Positions 11,448 to 21,358 of a stretch of 61,122 bases of DNA are shown here, in pieces. Source of the stretch: Symbiodinium natans. Its lineage: Eukaryota; Sar; Dinophyceae; Suessiales; Symbiodiniaceae. Within the stretch, counting starts at the first letter, position 1, and each line of letters opens with the position of its first letter. Below the pieces are notes generated by a model. It made no database searches and was not told the origin of the DNA. It worked only from the letters and a program-made list of their open reading frames with translations. The stretch lies in the NCBI GenBank assembly GCA_905221605.1, contig CAJNDS010000370.1, positions 1 to 61,122 on the forward strand, in the 5' to 3' direction. Made by a program: the position numbers and the translations under genes.

Positions 11448-13788
11448 GCCCTTTTTGTGCGCTCGCGGCAGCACGGGTAGTGTCAGCTTGTTGTTTCGCA
11501 GGCTTCACCTGCTGAAGTCAAGGTGAACAAGTCCCTTAAAGACAGCCAGCCTCCTGGCTTTCACACGTTTATTAGCACCAAGAGGTATCTGCCAGAGTTC
11601 GCACAACAGAGCAAGGAGCTGCTGTCTCGGGACGAACTGCAGGCCAAGTTTTGGCACTGTATGTGTGGAGAGCTCCACTCCCACATCCAAAACACAAAAC
11701 AGAAGTCTTTCGCACAGCCGGACCGCTGTCAACCACAAGAAACTAAACTTCCCCCTACAATACTCGCAGTATTGCTCAGACCGTCTTCTCAACTTCGGTC
11801 GGCATTGGGTTTGCGCCAATGGCGTAAGCCTTCGGGGGAGAGTGCTGCTTGACGTCCATGCCGACCTCTTCCGTGTACTCGTCGATACGCAAGAGCCCTG
11901 TCATCTTCAGAGCGAAGAAGGCAATCCCTGAGAGCGTTCCGGCCCAAAGGATGACCATGATGATCAGGATGCACTGCGCACCGATCGCGGTGCCGCCAAT
12001 GCCGGTCTGGCAAGTAGAGTCCGAATCGCTCACTGGCATGCAGCCAAAGCCTGACCAGCCGTGGTAGTGGTCAACACCCTTACCCCAGTCGAAGAGTCCG
12101 GCTGCCAGCACGCCCCAGATGCCGCAGAAGCCGTGCACCGGACTGGCATCGACAGGGTCGTCGATCTTCAGCTTCTGCAGCAGCATGGACGAGGCTTGGT
12201 ACACCAAGGCACCAATCAGGCCGATGGCAAAGGCGCTGCCGCACTCCACGTTGCCGCATCCGGCGGTGATGGACACCAGGCCTGCCAAAATGCCGTTGCA
12301 CAGGCCACCCACGTCGTACTTCTTCATGATGGCATAGCGCAGAATGAACACAGTGATGCCGCCGGTGGCCGCGGACAGGGTTGTGTTCATGGCCACTTGC
12401 GCAGCCATAGCACCCGTAGCTCCGTCGTGCATTCCGAGCGTGGAGCCCGGGTTGAAGCCGTACCAGCCGAACCACAGCGCAAAGGTACCCAAGACCACGA
12501 GGGGCAAGTTGTGGCACTCGAACTCCTCCGGATTCTCGAAGCGGCCCTTGCGTGGGCCGAGCACAATGGTGCCCAATAGAGCACTCACGCCACCCGTCAA
12601 GTGCACCACGCCGCTGCCGGCAAAGTCCATGTAGCCTTGCAGCATCTTGCAACAACCACACAGCAATGAACCGCAACAGGGCAACAAGGCATCACTTGAT
12701 GAGCATGCCAACATGTTACAATGTTACAAGCTGCGGACCCGCGGCCTACATCCAGAACGGTGGCCAGCCAGCCACCGCCCCAGGACCATGCGACGATGAT
12801 GGGGTAGATGAAGCTGGCCATGAAGAAGGCATACACCGCGTACGTAGGACTCTTCACACGCTCAGCCACGCCACCGCTCACGATCGTGGCTCCGGCCGTG
12901 CAAAATGCCCACTGAAAGAACCAGCTCAACATCTTGCTCTGGCAGCCGTCAGCATCACATGATGCAAGGGGCGTGATGACACCGGTGGTCTCATCGATGG
13001 TGTAGAAGCCGATGCCGAAGAACTCGCTCGTTCCGATGAAGCCGTTCGCTGGATCTCCCTGGCTGCCGTAAGCGAAGGCCCAGCCAAAGACCCACCAGCC
13101 CAGCGTGCCAACCGTCACGTTCACCAAGTTCTTCATGAGGACGTTGGACGCGTTCTTTGCACGGCAGCTGCCCGTCTCCAGCATCGCGAAGCCCGCATGC
13201 ATAAACATGACAAGGGCACCACACAGGCAGAGCCAAGCAGAGTCCATGGCACCACCCAAGCTGTAGTCCGCGTTCTTCAGCGCCTGCACCTGACAATCGG
13301 AATGCCACTGCCTATGTTAGACTTGAACAGCAGAACGGGATCTTTTCACTTCATGGCCTCGGTATTGAAGGTGTCAAGGCTCACATAGCTTGCTGTCTGC
13401 AGCCTTCGGGTTTCGACCAAGGAGTCGTATTTCTGCTGCTGTTCCTGGATGGAACTGCTGTGCAACAGAACTCAACATGATCGAGAGAATGAAACATGCT
13501 TCAAACTCCAGAGCCACATGAAAAGCCAAGAACGAGGCACATGGGTGCGTTGCGTGATTTGTTGCCCTGCGTCCTGGATGAGAGCCCGCTGTGCAAGAAC
13601 TTCTGCTCGGAGCGCTTCCAAGTCTGCGAGGGCATCCTTTTGCCCGACTGCCAGAGGAGCCAGCACCTCGGCACAAAATCCCCCAGCAGCCCTAACGGTT
13701 GCCATCAGCAAGCTGCGCACACCGGTTCCGAGGTCAGCACCAACAGGCCCGCGGCTACGCGTGCCATCTTGGAATCTCACAACAGCTC
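11448..13788. repeat. Tandem duplication unit containing AMT copy 5
   Basis: Partner of 8981-11332. Homology ends abruptly at 13788, after AACAGCTC. It is one of the youngest duplications in the window, judged by its near-identity including introns and UTRs. Confidence 0.9.
11776..13767 (-). CDS. Ammonium transporter AMT copy 5
   Basis: Near-identical to copy 4. Exons: 13574-13705 or part of it, 13358-13444, 12746-13289, 11776-12635. With a start at the ATG at 13703-13705 the spliced frame is 540 aa; the alternative signal-peptide ATG lies at 13765-13767. Exon lengths (132, 87, 544, 860 nt) keep one frame, which supports the proposed junctions. Donors are GA (13573), GC (13357) and GC (12745). 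Signature DFAGSGVVHLTGG and second-histidine motif PVHGFCGIWG are present. It is the last (most 5') gene of the array. Confidence 0.92.
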
Positions 13789-14823
13789 CCCTCACTACAC
13801 CTGGAAAATGACTGCCGCGAACCTCATTCAACACGAGTTATTGCCCAATTCCGATTGGCAAATATGGCCGAATTTAATCTCTAAGTCTTTCGCGCCGATG
13901 CAAACTGGGCGACCCAGCTTGCCGAGTGGCAGGCAAGCTGGAAAGTCGCTGGAAAGTCGAAAATCTTCTGGGTCGTGGCTATGAGATGGTCAACCAGAAT
14001 TGAAGTATATAAATTCGATTTTGACATTGCTAACAATCCACATCCTTATCACGTACTTCTAGTGCCTTGTAACTTGTAGTTTGGTGCAAGCACAGCCCGT
14101 TCGCTCTCAAGCAAATATCGAAAATGTCTGATTTGAGCCTTTTGTTTCGACGCGGGCTGCTCACTTGTGGGCGGCCACTCACTTACTCAGTCACTTGCCG
14201 CGACAAACAGCACGAAGCAGCAAAAAAAGGGTCAGCTCGCAAGCCGCTCTCAGCAGCTGCAATCTTCCCGAACATGCCTTCAACAGCGCCTCCACTCTAG
14301 GAGGCCCAAGCGCAAAGCGGCAACACTGCATTTTGTCAAAAAATGGCAGCGCCACTGCCTCGGCAGCCGAAATACACCAACGGTACACTGCTTACCATAG
14401 GCACACTGCAGGCTCATGTTGTTTTTGTTTACGGGTTGCGGCGGGCAAGAGGGCAGTCTGCTGCAAGGCCTAGCAATGGGCACCAAGGCATATTGCCTTG
14501 TGTCTTTTTTCCCGAGGCGCGCAGTTGTGCGAACATTCAAGGCATATTGCCTTGGCACCCCCTCATGCACGAAAGCTGCAAAAACACAGGCGGGATGCAA
14601 AGGAACCGCCCAAAAGGCGAAGAAAGGGCGAGGCATCTTGCAAAAAGAAGACGCGGCGAAGCCTGGCATGCATGTGCGAATATGCAGCTTTTCCGGGGTG
14701 GGGGAGGGGGGAGGAGGGCTCGGAGAGGCCAGGGGAGTCGGAGAGTGGGGTTTTGGGGCACTCACAGTTTTGTAACTAAATATTGCATTCATGCATTTCT
14801 TTGAAGGTCGAGTCGGAGCGGAA
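13789..14823. other. Unassigned region with nested palindromes
   Basis: No gene is convincing: frames on both strands overlap and have no recognisable motif. An inverted repeat occupies 14478-14560: two copies of the palindrome CAAGGCATATTGCCTTG (14484-14500 and 14538-14554), each extended outward by GGGCAC or GCACCC, so the pair itself forms a larger inverted repeat. Confidence 0.55.
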
Positions 14824-15010
14824 ATTCAGCTTGAACACCTGAATTTCGGATGTCTTGGAGCTGTAACGGAAGCTGAAAAGGAGCTGTAACGGAGGTGCAA
14901 CGGAGCGGTAACGGGGCGCTCAGGGAAGCTGTGACGGAGTTGTAACGGAAGTGCAACGGAGCTGTAACGGAGCTGTAGCAAATGCTGTAACGGAGCTGTA
15001 ACGGAGGGCC
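14824..15010. repeat. Minisatellite, about 12-bp unit GGAGCTGTAACG
   Basis: The run contains many variants of GGAGCTGTAACG (GTGCAACGGA, GCGGTAACGG). Copies are imperfect and unit length drifts. It does not encode a plausible protein. Confidence 0.85.
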
Positions 15011-15194
15011 CACGGTGGGTCGCAAACCCCATAGTAAATGATGGTAGAGCCCACCCCCAAGCGAATTCACTTTGTGTGTTACCAGCGTGCGAACGGTCAG
15101 AGCATCCATGTCCGCACCATCATACTGTCCGCGTCACCAGTGCACGCGAATGGCCAAAGCATCCATGTCCGCACGCACTGCTTGCAACGTCCAT

Positions 15195-15370
15195 GTTTGG
15201 GTTTGGGCTTAGGGTCCGGGTTTCCAGGATTTTGGGCTTGCACTGTTGTGAGTTGGGCTTGGGTTTAGGGGGTTAAGGATTTTTGGGCTTGCACTGTTCT
15301 GAGTTTGGGCTTGGGTTTTGGGTTTCGGGTTCAAGGATTTTGGGCTTGCACTGTTGTGAGTTTGGCCAGG
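15195..15370. repeat. Short tandem repeat with TTTTGGGCTTGCACTGTT core
   Basis: Three copies of a roughly 60-bp unit containing GGATTTTGGGCTTGCACTGTTGTGAG with GGGTTTAGGG-like linkers. A related pair (AAAGCATCCATGTCCGCAC and variant) lies just before it at about 15090-15175. Confidence 0.75.
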
Positions 15371-15535
15371 TGCCTGCTGGGCCTATAGAGTTTAAGTCTG
15401 AAACCTTCTTCTCAAACGAAGTGCTGCTGCAACGAACAGCATGACATATTCTTCGGGTTGACGAGTTCATCTTGACGAGTCCAACGGCGTCCGTCCCACT
15501 GGGCGGGGGGGGTGGGGGAATCGTAGCGGGTTTCA

Positions 15536-15904
15536 TAGTAATCGTAGTAGTAGTAGTAGTAGTAGTAGTAGTAATAATAAAAGTAATAGTAATAGTAATC
15601 GTAATAGTAATAGTCATAGTCAGAGTAATAGTAATAGTAATACTAATAGTATTAGTAATAGTAATAGTAATAGTAATAATAATAATAGTAATAGTAATAG
15701 TAATAGTAATAGTAATAGTAATAATAATAGTAATAGTAATAGTCATCGCAATAGTCATAGTCATAGTAATAGTAATAATAACAGTCGCAATGTCATAGTA
15801 ATAGTAATAGTAATAGTAATTGTAATAGTAATAGTAATAATAGTAATAGTAATAGTAATAGTAATAGTAAGTAATAGTAATAGTAACAGTAATAATAGTA
15901 GTAA

Positions 15905-15939
<35 letters not shown>

Positions 15940-15970
15940 ATGGTAGTAGTAGTAATGATACTAGTAGTAA

Positions 15971-16026
<56 letters not shown>

Positions 16027-16149
16027 ACAATCGTAATAGTAGTAATAGTCGTCCTCGCAATAATAGTCGTAATAGTGATAGTAATTGTAGTAGTAGTAGA
16101 TGAAGTAGTAGTAGTAGTAGTAATTGTTGTTGTAGTACTAGTACAGTAA

Positions 16150-16241
<92 letters not shown>
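15536..16241. repeat. (TAG)n/(TAATAG)n microsatellite
   Basis: About 700 bp of TAG, TAATAG and related triplet repeats. The V/I-rich and L/T-rich open frames across it on either strand are artefacts of a stop-poor repeat. Confidence 0.97.
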
Positions 16242-16526
16242 CTTGCTGGGTCTCAGCGGCTTGCAAGAAACTAAGTTTTTAGTTTTTTTGCACTACATAT
16301 ATGAGTAAGTTATTAAATATATATCAATGCAAGAATGGATTGCCTGGAGTGGCCTGGCACGCCTTTTTGTTCCTCAGTCACGCATTCCGATCTTGAACTC
16401 CACCCGCTCGAAATGGTCCTGGCCAATCCAAGAAGCTGGCACAGTCAGGGTTAGCTGCAGCACGACGCAAAACTCAATCAGGCTCATCCTTCTTTCTGCT
16501 TTGCACAGACCCGGACTCGGACTCGG

Positions 16527-16642
16527 TCACCCCTGGTCGTAAAGAACCCCAAGCTTCATGAGGAGCTTGTCCAGATTCCAGGACTTGCCGCTCTCAGCAG
16601 AATCGCTGTCCGAGCTCAGGCTCGGGCTCGGACACAAATTAA
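16527..16642 (-). pseudogene. 3' end of host reading frame interrupted by the YR element
   Basis: On the minus strand this 116-nt piece runs open (NLCPSPSLSSDSDSAESGK, then a leucine-rich stretch ending LYDQG) to a TGA at 16527-16529. It is in frame with the host ORF that stops at 25485 on the other side of the retrotransposon, if the element 16643-25484 is removed exactly. Both flanks share the unusual CTCGG-rich composition. The remaining flank 16262-16526 has no other feature I can name. Confidence 0.6.
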
Positions 16643-16800
16643 TTGTTCAAGCGTTTGGGCCAAAGGGGGGAAGGGGAGTGAGAGGGGCCTAAACCACAAC
16701 TAAACCCTCAGCGCAAGAGCGCACCTTTTGCATGGTTGGTGCAGATCCGACCCCACCACCCGTTGGTGATAGGATGCAGCGCCGAACGGACATATGCCCC
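16643..16800 (-). repeat. Split repeat B2 (distal end of YR element)
   Basis: This 158-bp copy is identical to 17409-17566 except A/G at 16650/17416. It is the 3' terminus of the element in its own orientation; host sequence (ending ACAAATTAA on plus) abuts it. Confidence 0.92.
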
Positions 16801-16852
16801 GGCGTGAAATCACAGCGAGTGAGACACATGGGTGAATCGTCATTTACATGAT

Positions 16853-17121
16853 GCCTGACCGGACGTACCGGACTACTAGGCAGAGCGAAGCACTCAAGGT
16901 GCAGCATATGAAGATAGGGACATTCAGAAAGTGCCTCACCGGACATACCGGACTACTAGGCGAACCCGGCGTGGAGCAGCAGAAATTGTGGCCTAACTGG
17001 ACGAACCAGACTACTGGGCCGATAAGAAGCATGGTGCCTCACCGGACATACCGGACTACTAGGCGAAGAAGTTGCATAGCCAGCGGAGAAAGGCCTAACC
17101 GGACGAACCGGACTACTGGGC
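16853..17121. repeat. Five 29-bp iterons between A2 and B2
   Basis: Copies start at 16853, 16933, 16991, 17036 and 17093 and share GCCT, two ACCGGAC boxes and ACTACT(A/G)GGC. Two versions occur: the CACCGGACATACC type (copies 1, 2 and 4, with small changes) and the AACCGGACGAACC type (copies 3 and 5). GCCT and AGGC at the ends are inverted. They lie in the 392 bp that separate A2 from B2 and look like protein-binding or recombination sites. Confidence 0.85.
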
Positions 17122-17192
17122 CACACGATCCTTTAGCAAGCGTCGGCAGCCCAAGTGGGCGCGGTGCACAAAAAAGGGACAGGGAGGGCGGG

Positions 17193-17408
17193 TACCAAAA
17201 CAGTCGGCCTTCAAGCCATGCCACGGCGGGTGGCGATCATCTGAAGGCCCACGGCCCAACAGAAAAGGATCTCAAAGCATGTTCCCCAAATGGTGTAAGC
17301 GGTCCAAAACGCATTTTCTCAAGTTTTGTTTTTCCCCCAAAGAACTAAGCCCCACCCACCCGCCCAGGCCAAACTTCAAGAACAAACGATTTGGGAAACC
17401 CAAAAGGT
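17193..17408 (-). repeat. Split repeat A2
   Basis: Identical by eye to A1 (25269-25484). It abuts B1 directly (T at 17408, then TTGTTCAGG), which is the expected circle-joint-like junction of a split-repeat element. Confidence 0.93.
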
Positions 17409-17566
17409 TTGTTCAGGCGTTTGGGCCAAAGGGGGGAAGGGGAGTGAGAGGGGCCTAAACCACAACTAAACCCTCAGCGCAAGAGCGCACCTTTTGCATG
17501 GTTGGTGCAGATCCGACCCCACCACCCGTTGGTGATAGGATGCAGCGCCGAACGGACATATGCCCC
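17409..17566 (-). repeat. Split repeat B1
   Basis: 158-bp partner of 16643-16800. It begins 21 bp after the stop codon of the polyprotein. Confidence 0.92.
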
Positions 17567-17587
17567 ACCGAAGGCGTTTGGCGCGCA

Positions 17588-20500
17588 TCACCATGGAGTC
17601 TTCTCGGCCAGCTTCTGTTTCTTCGAAGCCTTCTCCCGAATTGGGTTCCGTCCTCTCAAGGCCACCTTCGATGCTTCGTACTCATCGTAGCAAGCCATCA
17701 ATTCCTCAAACAAATCCAGCTTCAGATCGGAAAAGGAAACCGGCCTCCTCAACGACATGTCGAATTTCGAGAAGTCACCATTTGTCAAATCGTCGGCCTC
17801 CGTGTTCTCTTCCCGTGGCCTCCACTGCAGCTTCACACGCAGATTGGAATGAAGGAGTGTCGCAGACATTTGCATCAGCAGCCCCATGAGCGGCCACTTC
17901 GTAGATGACCCTTTTGCTTCGGCCTGAGGGTTCGACCGATTGTCTGTTCCACCATAGATCGTTGCCAACATGACATTGCGACATCCAGCAGCCTGAAGGT
18001 GACCAAATGCAAACAAGGCCAGATAAGAAGCCAGCAACTCGGCGCTGGCTGATGCCCATTCGCTTGCTCCATCCTCCTTAAACAACCAAGGCGCCATTGT
18101 CGGTGTGACTTCAACAGAAAACCAGTCTGCTTTGGCCGGCACGTTCCCTTTGGCAAGGGACCAACCGCCCAAGACGACACGTCCACGCTCACACTTCGCA
18201 TCGGTTCGAAAAGACTGGGTCACAAAGGGGGCCTGCCGCAAAGCGGGCACCAAGTGGTGTGTCAGCAAAAGATTCTTCCGGATGTAGATGAGCGAGAGAT
18301 AAACCATCGTGGGAACACGTGCTGTTGTTCCCCTTGCCAGTACTGCACACCAAGAATGCAGCGGAGCCAAGAAAGGTTTTAGCCACAATAGCAATCTACC
18401 AACAAAAGTCATCCTGCCAGTGAACTCTACCATGGCACGACCCACTACCATCCAACTCGCAGCCTCAAGATCGTTGATCCAGCCCACTATCCACTTCGTG
18501 CGTTTGGATGAGAGCCCTGCAGACCATTGATCACATGCGATATGATATCCCACGAAATCAACCTTGATCCCACCTTTGAATTTGTGGTAGGCAAAAGGTG
18601 TGCCGATTGCCTCGTACGCCGCCAGGGCCATCCAAAGCACAAGGAATTTTGGGTCTCCAGCGGTCACGAGGTGTAAATCATCCACGTAGACCACCTCCAT
18701 ATGCCAGAGCGTGGTCAAGATGCGTAGCACCCACCTCCCAATGCATCCGAACAGCCGGCTCCACCAGTAGGCGGCGGAGCTGATGCCAAATGTGCCGACA
18801 GTATTGAGCCATACGGTACGCGATGTCGAACTGGAACGGCACCCCATTTTAGGCCAATCCTTTCGCCTGACCTTCACCTGGCGATGAGCTTGGGATATGT
18901 CGGCAGAGATAGCGAACACTGCTTCGCCCGAGTCGCGTGCAAGGGAAACCATCTCTAACACCTCATCAGGTCCTGGTGTCTCCAATTTGTCCAAGATGCG
19001 TATCCGATTGTTCAAGTTGACGCCGTGAGTTCCGTCGTGCAGCGGTCTGATGTCACCATTGGGTTTCTCCACTGCACCCATGGCGGCTACCAAAAGCTGC
19101 CCCGGACCATACTCCTGAGCCACTGCTCCCTCCGTAGTCGGCAGCATGCGGCCTTTCTGCTCATCAGCCCGAAAATGCTCCTCAAGTTGCTCAGAGGACA
19201 ATTCTGCTGACGTGTAGTTGTCCATGATCGCTTGAAAAGGTGATGCATCCAGTTTTCGGAACTTTTCACGACGGGCAAAAACCTGCGGCGTACGGGGCAG
19301 CGGCTCCTCGTCACCCAATGGCACGCCTTCTGCAAAGCACTCCGTTCCTTGAGTCAGAATCTCCCAGTCAGGGTCTCCCAAGATCCGCAGAGATTGCGCT
19401 AGCATGTACAACAAGAAAGGCTGGCGGTCAGGAACCCGAAGCGCCAGGGCCGGATCGGGCAGTGTTCCCGCCAGCTCACCACGTAGTCTGTCCAGGGCGG
19501 ATTGTGTGAAGGGACTCGATTCCAACCTTCCGGCAGCCAAGAGGAAAGCAGACTTCCGAATGTCAGGGAGTTCAGCCAAAACGAAGTTACGCAAGATCCT
19601 TTGCATCCGTTCAGCATGCAAGCTCTCCTCCCATGAATTCAGCTGTCCCCTTTGGCCCGGTGGCCAACGGCCCGGGGAGCATAGTCCGAAGCCATCAACG
19701 AAGACTCGCTTGCCTGTATCATGACGACAGATCAAAGGTTGCCCAAATGCCCGGCTTGTACGCGGATCAAAAGGAGGTTCAATGTCTGCAGTCTCTTCCG
19801 GAAGCTCATCCCCCGAATCCACTGTGATCACTTCCTGACTGGCTTTTGTCGAGGGGTTCGCCACGGCTGCCCCAGACGCCTTTTGTACCATGACCGATGC
19901 AGGAGCGTGTTCCCCCATGCGTGCGCGGTCTGCATCGGGCAAGACGAAGCCCAGCGCAGCCAGCAAGGCAACTTGCTCAGGTGAAAGAAGGTGTAGGTGG
20001 CGAACCGTAAACCCTACGAGGACGATGCGGCAGCCGTGCCAGGGTTCCGTGGCATGAAGATATTTGTGGGCGTCCAGCAAACAGGGTCCAGCGGCCACGT
20101 CCAACAAGCAACCAGGTCGGGCCTGGCCGGCCACTGTGCGATAGACATCGCCCTCGGAATCTTCCCGCCAAACTTGCCCAGCAGTAAACTTGGAAAGTGG
20201 CATAAGCAAATTGGGAAATGGAGCATTGTGCACGTCCTTGTGAGGTGCCGTCAGTGTGTTAGTGAAAACAACCAGCGTAGAGAAGCATTGTCCTGGAAAG
20301 GCGCCTCGAAGAGCTGCGGTCAGAACCTTGATGGAACATGGGAAAGAATGGCATGAGGAGCGCAGTCCCACGAAACCGCCTCGGGCATAGGCCCCGGCGA
20401 AGAAAGCGCCTTCACGTTGATGCCCAGCAGCCTTGTGAGAAGCTTCCCGGGGCAGGAGTTCAGCAAGAGGCTGCAAGTCGTCGGGTGCGAGGGCATCCAT

Positions 20501-21355
20501 CCGATGAAGGAGAGACTGGGCCAAGGTCTCAGCATCGGCCGGTGCTTCAGGAAGATCGGTCTGTTTCTGTGAAGATGTTATGCAATCAACAAGATGCGAA
20601 CAAAGTAGAGGTGGGTAACATTCAGATCCAGCGGTGCGCCACGTGCCTGAGGAAACGTCCCAACCCATCATTGATTCATGCCAATCGTGGTTGCACCAAG
20701 TCAAAGGACCAGTGTAGCCCCCATCAGCATCAAAGGTGGGCCAGCCATTGGACCACTGTTCCGCCAGTGGAAGATTGGACAAGAAGCGAGTTGGTTTGGG
20801 ATGCAAGGCTCCAAAGGCGCATTGATGAACCGCCCAAGTAAAACCGTCGAGCGATCGGATTTCAGCAAGTTGCCAAATACTTGCCGGGACATCCCCAGTC
20901 TCGGTGACACCCAAGTCCTCGGGATGTTCCCAGATGTAAAATCTGTTCGCTGCACATTGATATCCGATCGCCTCCAAACATTGTTTGACAAAGTAGTTGG
21001 CAATCTTGACTAGAGCTGCATTCGATTCGGAAAGCCAAGGAAAACCCCATGGATGCATGCAATTGCGAAGAGGAACTGGTCCGGATCCGCTCCCGACAGA
21101 TCGGTGTCGGGCACGAGAGTACGTGCCGCAAGGCGGGCTGCAGATCAAGATGTCCCATTGTCCCGCACGGAGCTCCGAGAAGATATTCTCCCAGAGTGAG
21201 GACTGTGATAAATCATCATTAGGCGAACGCTTCACGTCAACCTCACGTAGAATTAATTCAAAGGCGTGCGCATCACACCAGCGTTCAAGGAAGTACCTCA
21301 AATCGCCATCGCGCGGAAGACCAGCGAACAAGTACAGCACGTTGAGCTGTGGGAG
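17588..21355 (-). CDS. Retroelement polyprotein: C5-MTase-like, 2OG-Fe(II) oxygenase-like, RT, RNase H
   Basis: Replicative polyprotein; residues are counted from the GTG at 21340. Residues 1-250 resemble a C5 cytosine methyltransferase: LYLFAGLP (motif I), SPPCGTYSRAR with Cys71 (motif IV), WEHPEDLG (motif VI-like), HPKPTRFLSN. Residues 310-450 match the double-stranded beta-helix dioxygenase pattern: HKD at 367-369, then His429 and Arg438 in HATEPWHGCR, the HxD...H...R iron and 2-oxoglutarate set. Residues 745-935 are reverse transcriptase (ADISQAHR at 813; YVDD at 885-888). Residues 1040-1190 are RNase H with Asp1047, Glu1101, Asp1133 and Asp1183. There is no ATG near the start: the frame is open to the gag stop (UGA at 21356-21358) and is the same frame as gag, so expression as a gag-pol readthrough product is likely. 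Methyltransferase capture by dinoflagellate retroelements has been reported; the added oxygenase domain is my inference from motifs. Confidence 0.88.
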   Translation of the reverse strand, partial: LPQLNVLYLFAGLPRDGDLRYFLERWCDAHAFELILREVDVKRSPNDDLSQSSLWENIFSELRAGQWDILICSPPCGTYSRARHRSVGSGSGPVPLRNCMHPWGFPWLSESNAALVKIANYFVKQCLEAIGYQCAANRFYIWEHPEDLGVTETGDVPASIWQLAEIRSLDGFTWAVHQCAFGALHPKPTRFLSNLPLAEQWSNGWPTFDADGGYTGPLTWCNHDWHESMMGWDVSSGTWRTAGSECYPPLLCSHLVDCITSSQKQTDLPEAPADAETLAQSLLHRMDALAPDDLQPLAELLPREASHKAAGHQREGAFFAGAYARGGFVGLRSSCHSFPCSIKVLTAALRGAFPGQCFSTLVVFTNTLTAPHKDVHNAPFPNLLMPLSKFTAGQVWREDSEGDVYRTVAGQARPGCLLDVAAGPCLLDAHKYLHATEPWHGCRIVLVGFTVRHLHLLSPEQVALLAALGFVLPDADRARMGEHAPASVMVQKASGAAVANPSTKASQEVITVDSGDELPEETADIEPPFDPRTSRAFGQPLICRHDTGKRVFVDGFGLCSPGRWPPGQRGQLNSWEESLHAERMQRILRNFVLAELPDIRKSAFLLAAGRLESSPFTQSALDRLRGELAGTLPDPALALRVPDRQPFLLYMLAQSLRILGDPDWEILTQGTECFAEGVPLGDEEPLPRTPQVFARREKFRKLDASPFQAIMDNYTSAELSSEQLEEHFRADEQKGRMLPTTEGAVAQEYGPGQLLVAAMGAVEKPNGDIRPLHDGTHGVNLNNRIRILDKLETPGPDEVLEMVSLARDSGEAVFAISADISQAHRQVKVRRKDWPKMGCRSSSTSRTVWLNTVGTFGISSAAYWWSRLFGCIGRWVLRILTTLWHMEVVYVDDLHLVTAGDPKFLVLWMALAAYEAIGTPFAYHKFKGGIKVDFVGYHIACDQWSAGLSSKRTKWIVGWINDLEAASWMVVGRAMVEFTGRMTFVGRLLLWLKPFLAPLHSWCAVLARGTTARVPTMVYLSLIYIRKNLLLTHHLVPALRQAPFVTQSFRTDAKCERGRVVLGGWSLAKGNVPAKADWFSVEVTPTMAPWLFKEDGASEWASASAELLASYLALFAFGHLQAAGCRNVMLATIYGGTDNRSNPQAEAKGSSTKWPLMGLLMQMSATLLHSNLRVKLQWRPREENTEADDLTNGDFSKFDMSLRRPVSFSDLKLDLFEELMACYDEYEASKVALRGRNPIREKASKKQKLAEKTPW

Positions 21356-21358
21356 TCA
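21356..21358 (-). promoter_or_regulatory. In-frame UGA between gag and pol (candidate readthrough stop)
   Basis: The gag frame ends ACC TGA CTC and the polyprotein frame continues in phase with no ATG before its conserved N-terminal motif. UGA followed by C is the leakiest stop context known in eukaryotes. Confidence 0.65.

Noticed and set aside
15472-16060. Ile/Val-rich (plus) and Leu/Thr-rich (minus) frames
   Set aside because: Products of the TAG/TAATAG microsatellite, not genes.
16853-17121. Iterons as a CRISPR array
   Set aside because: Irregular spacing (80, 58, 45, 57 bp), two repeat types, and location inside a retroelement.
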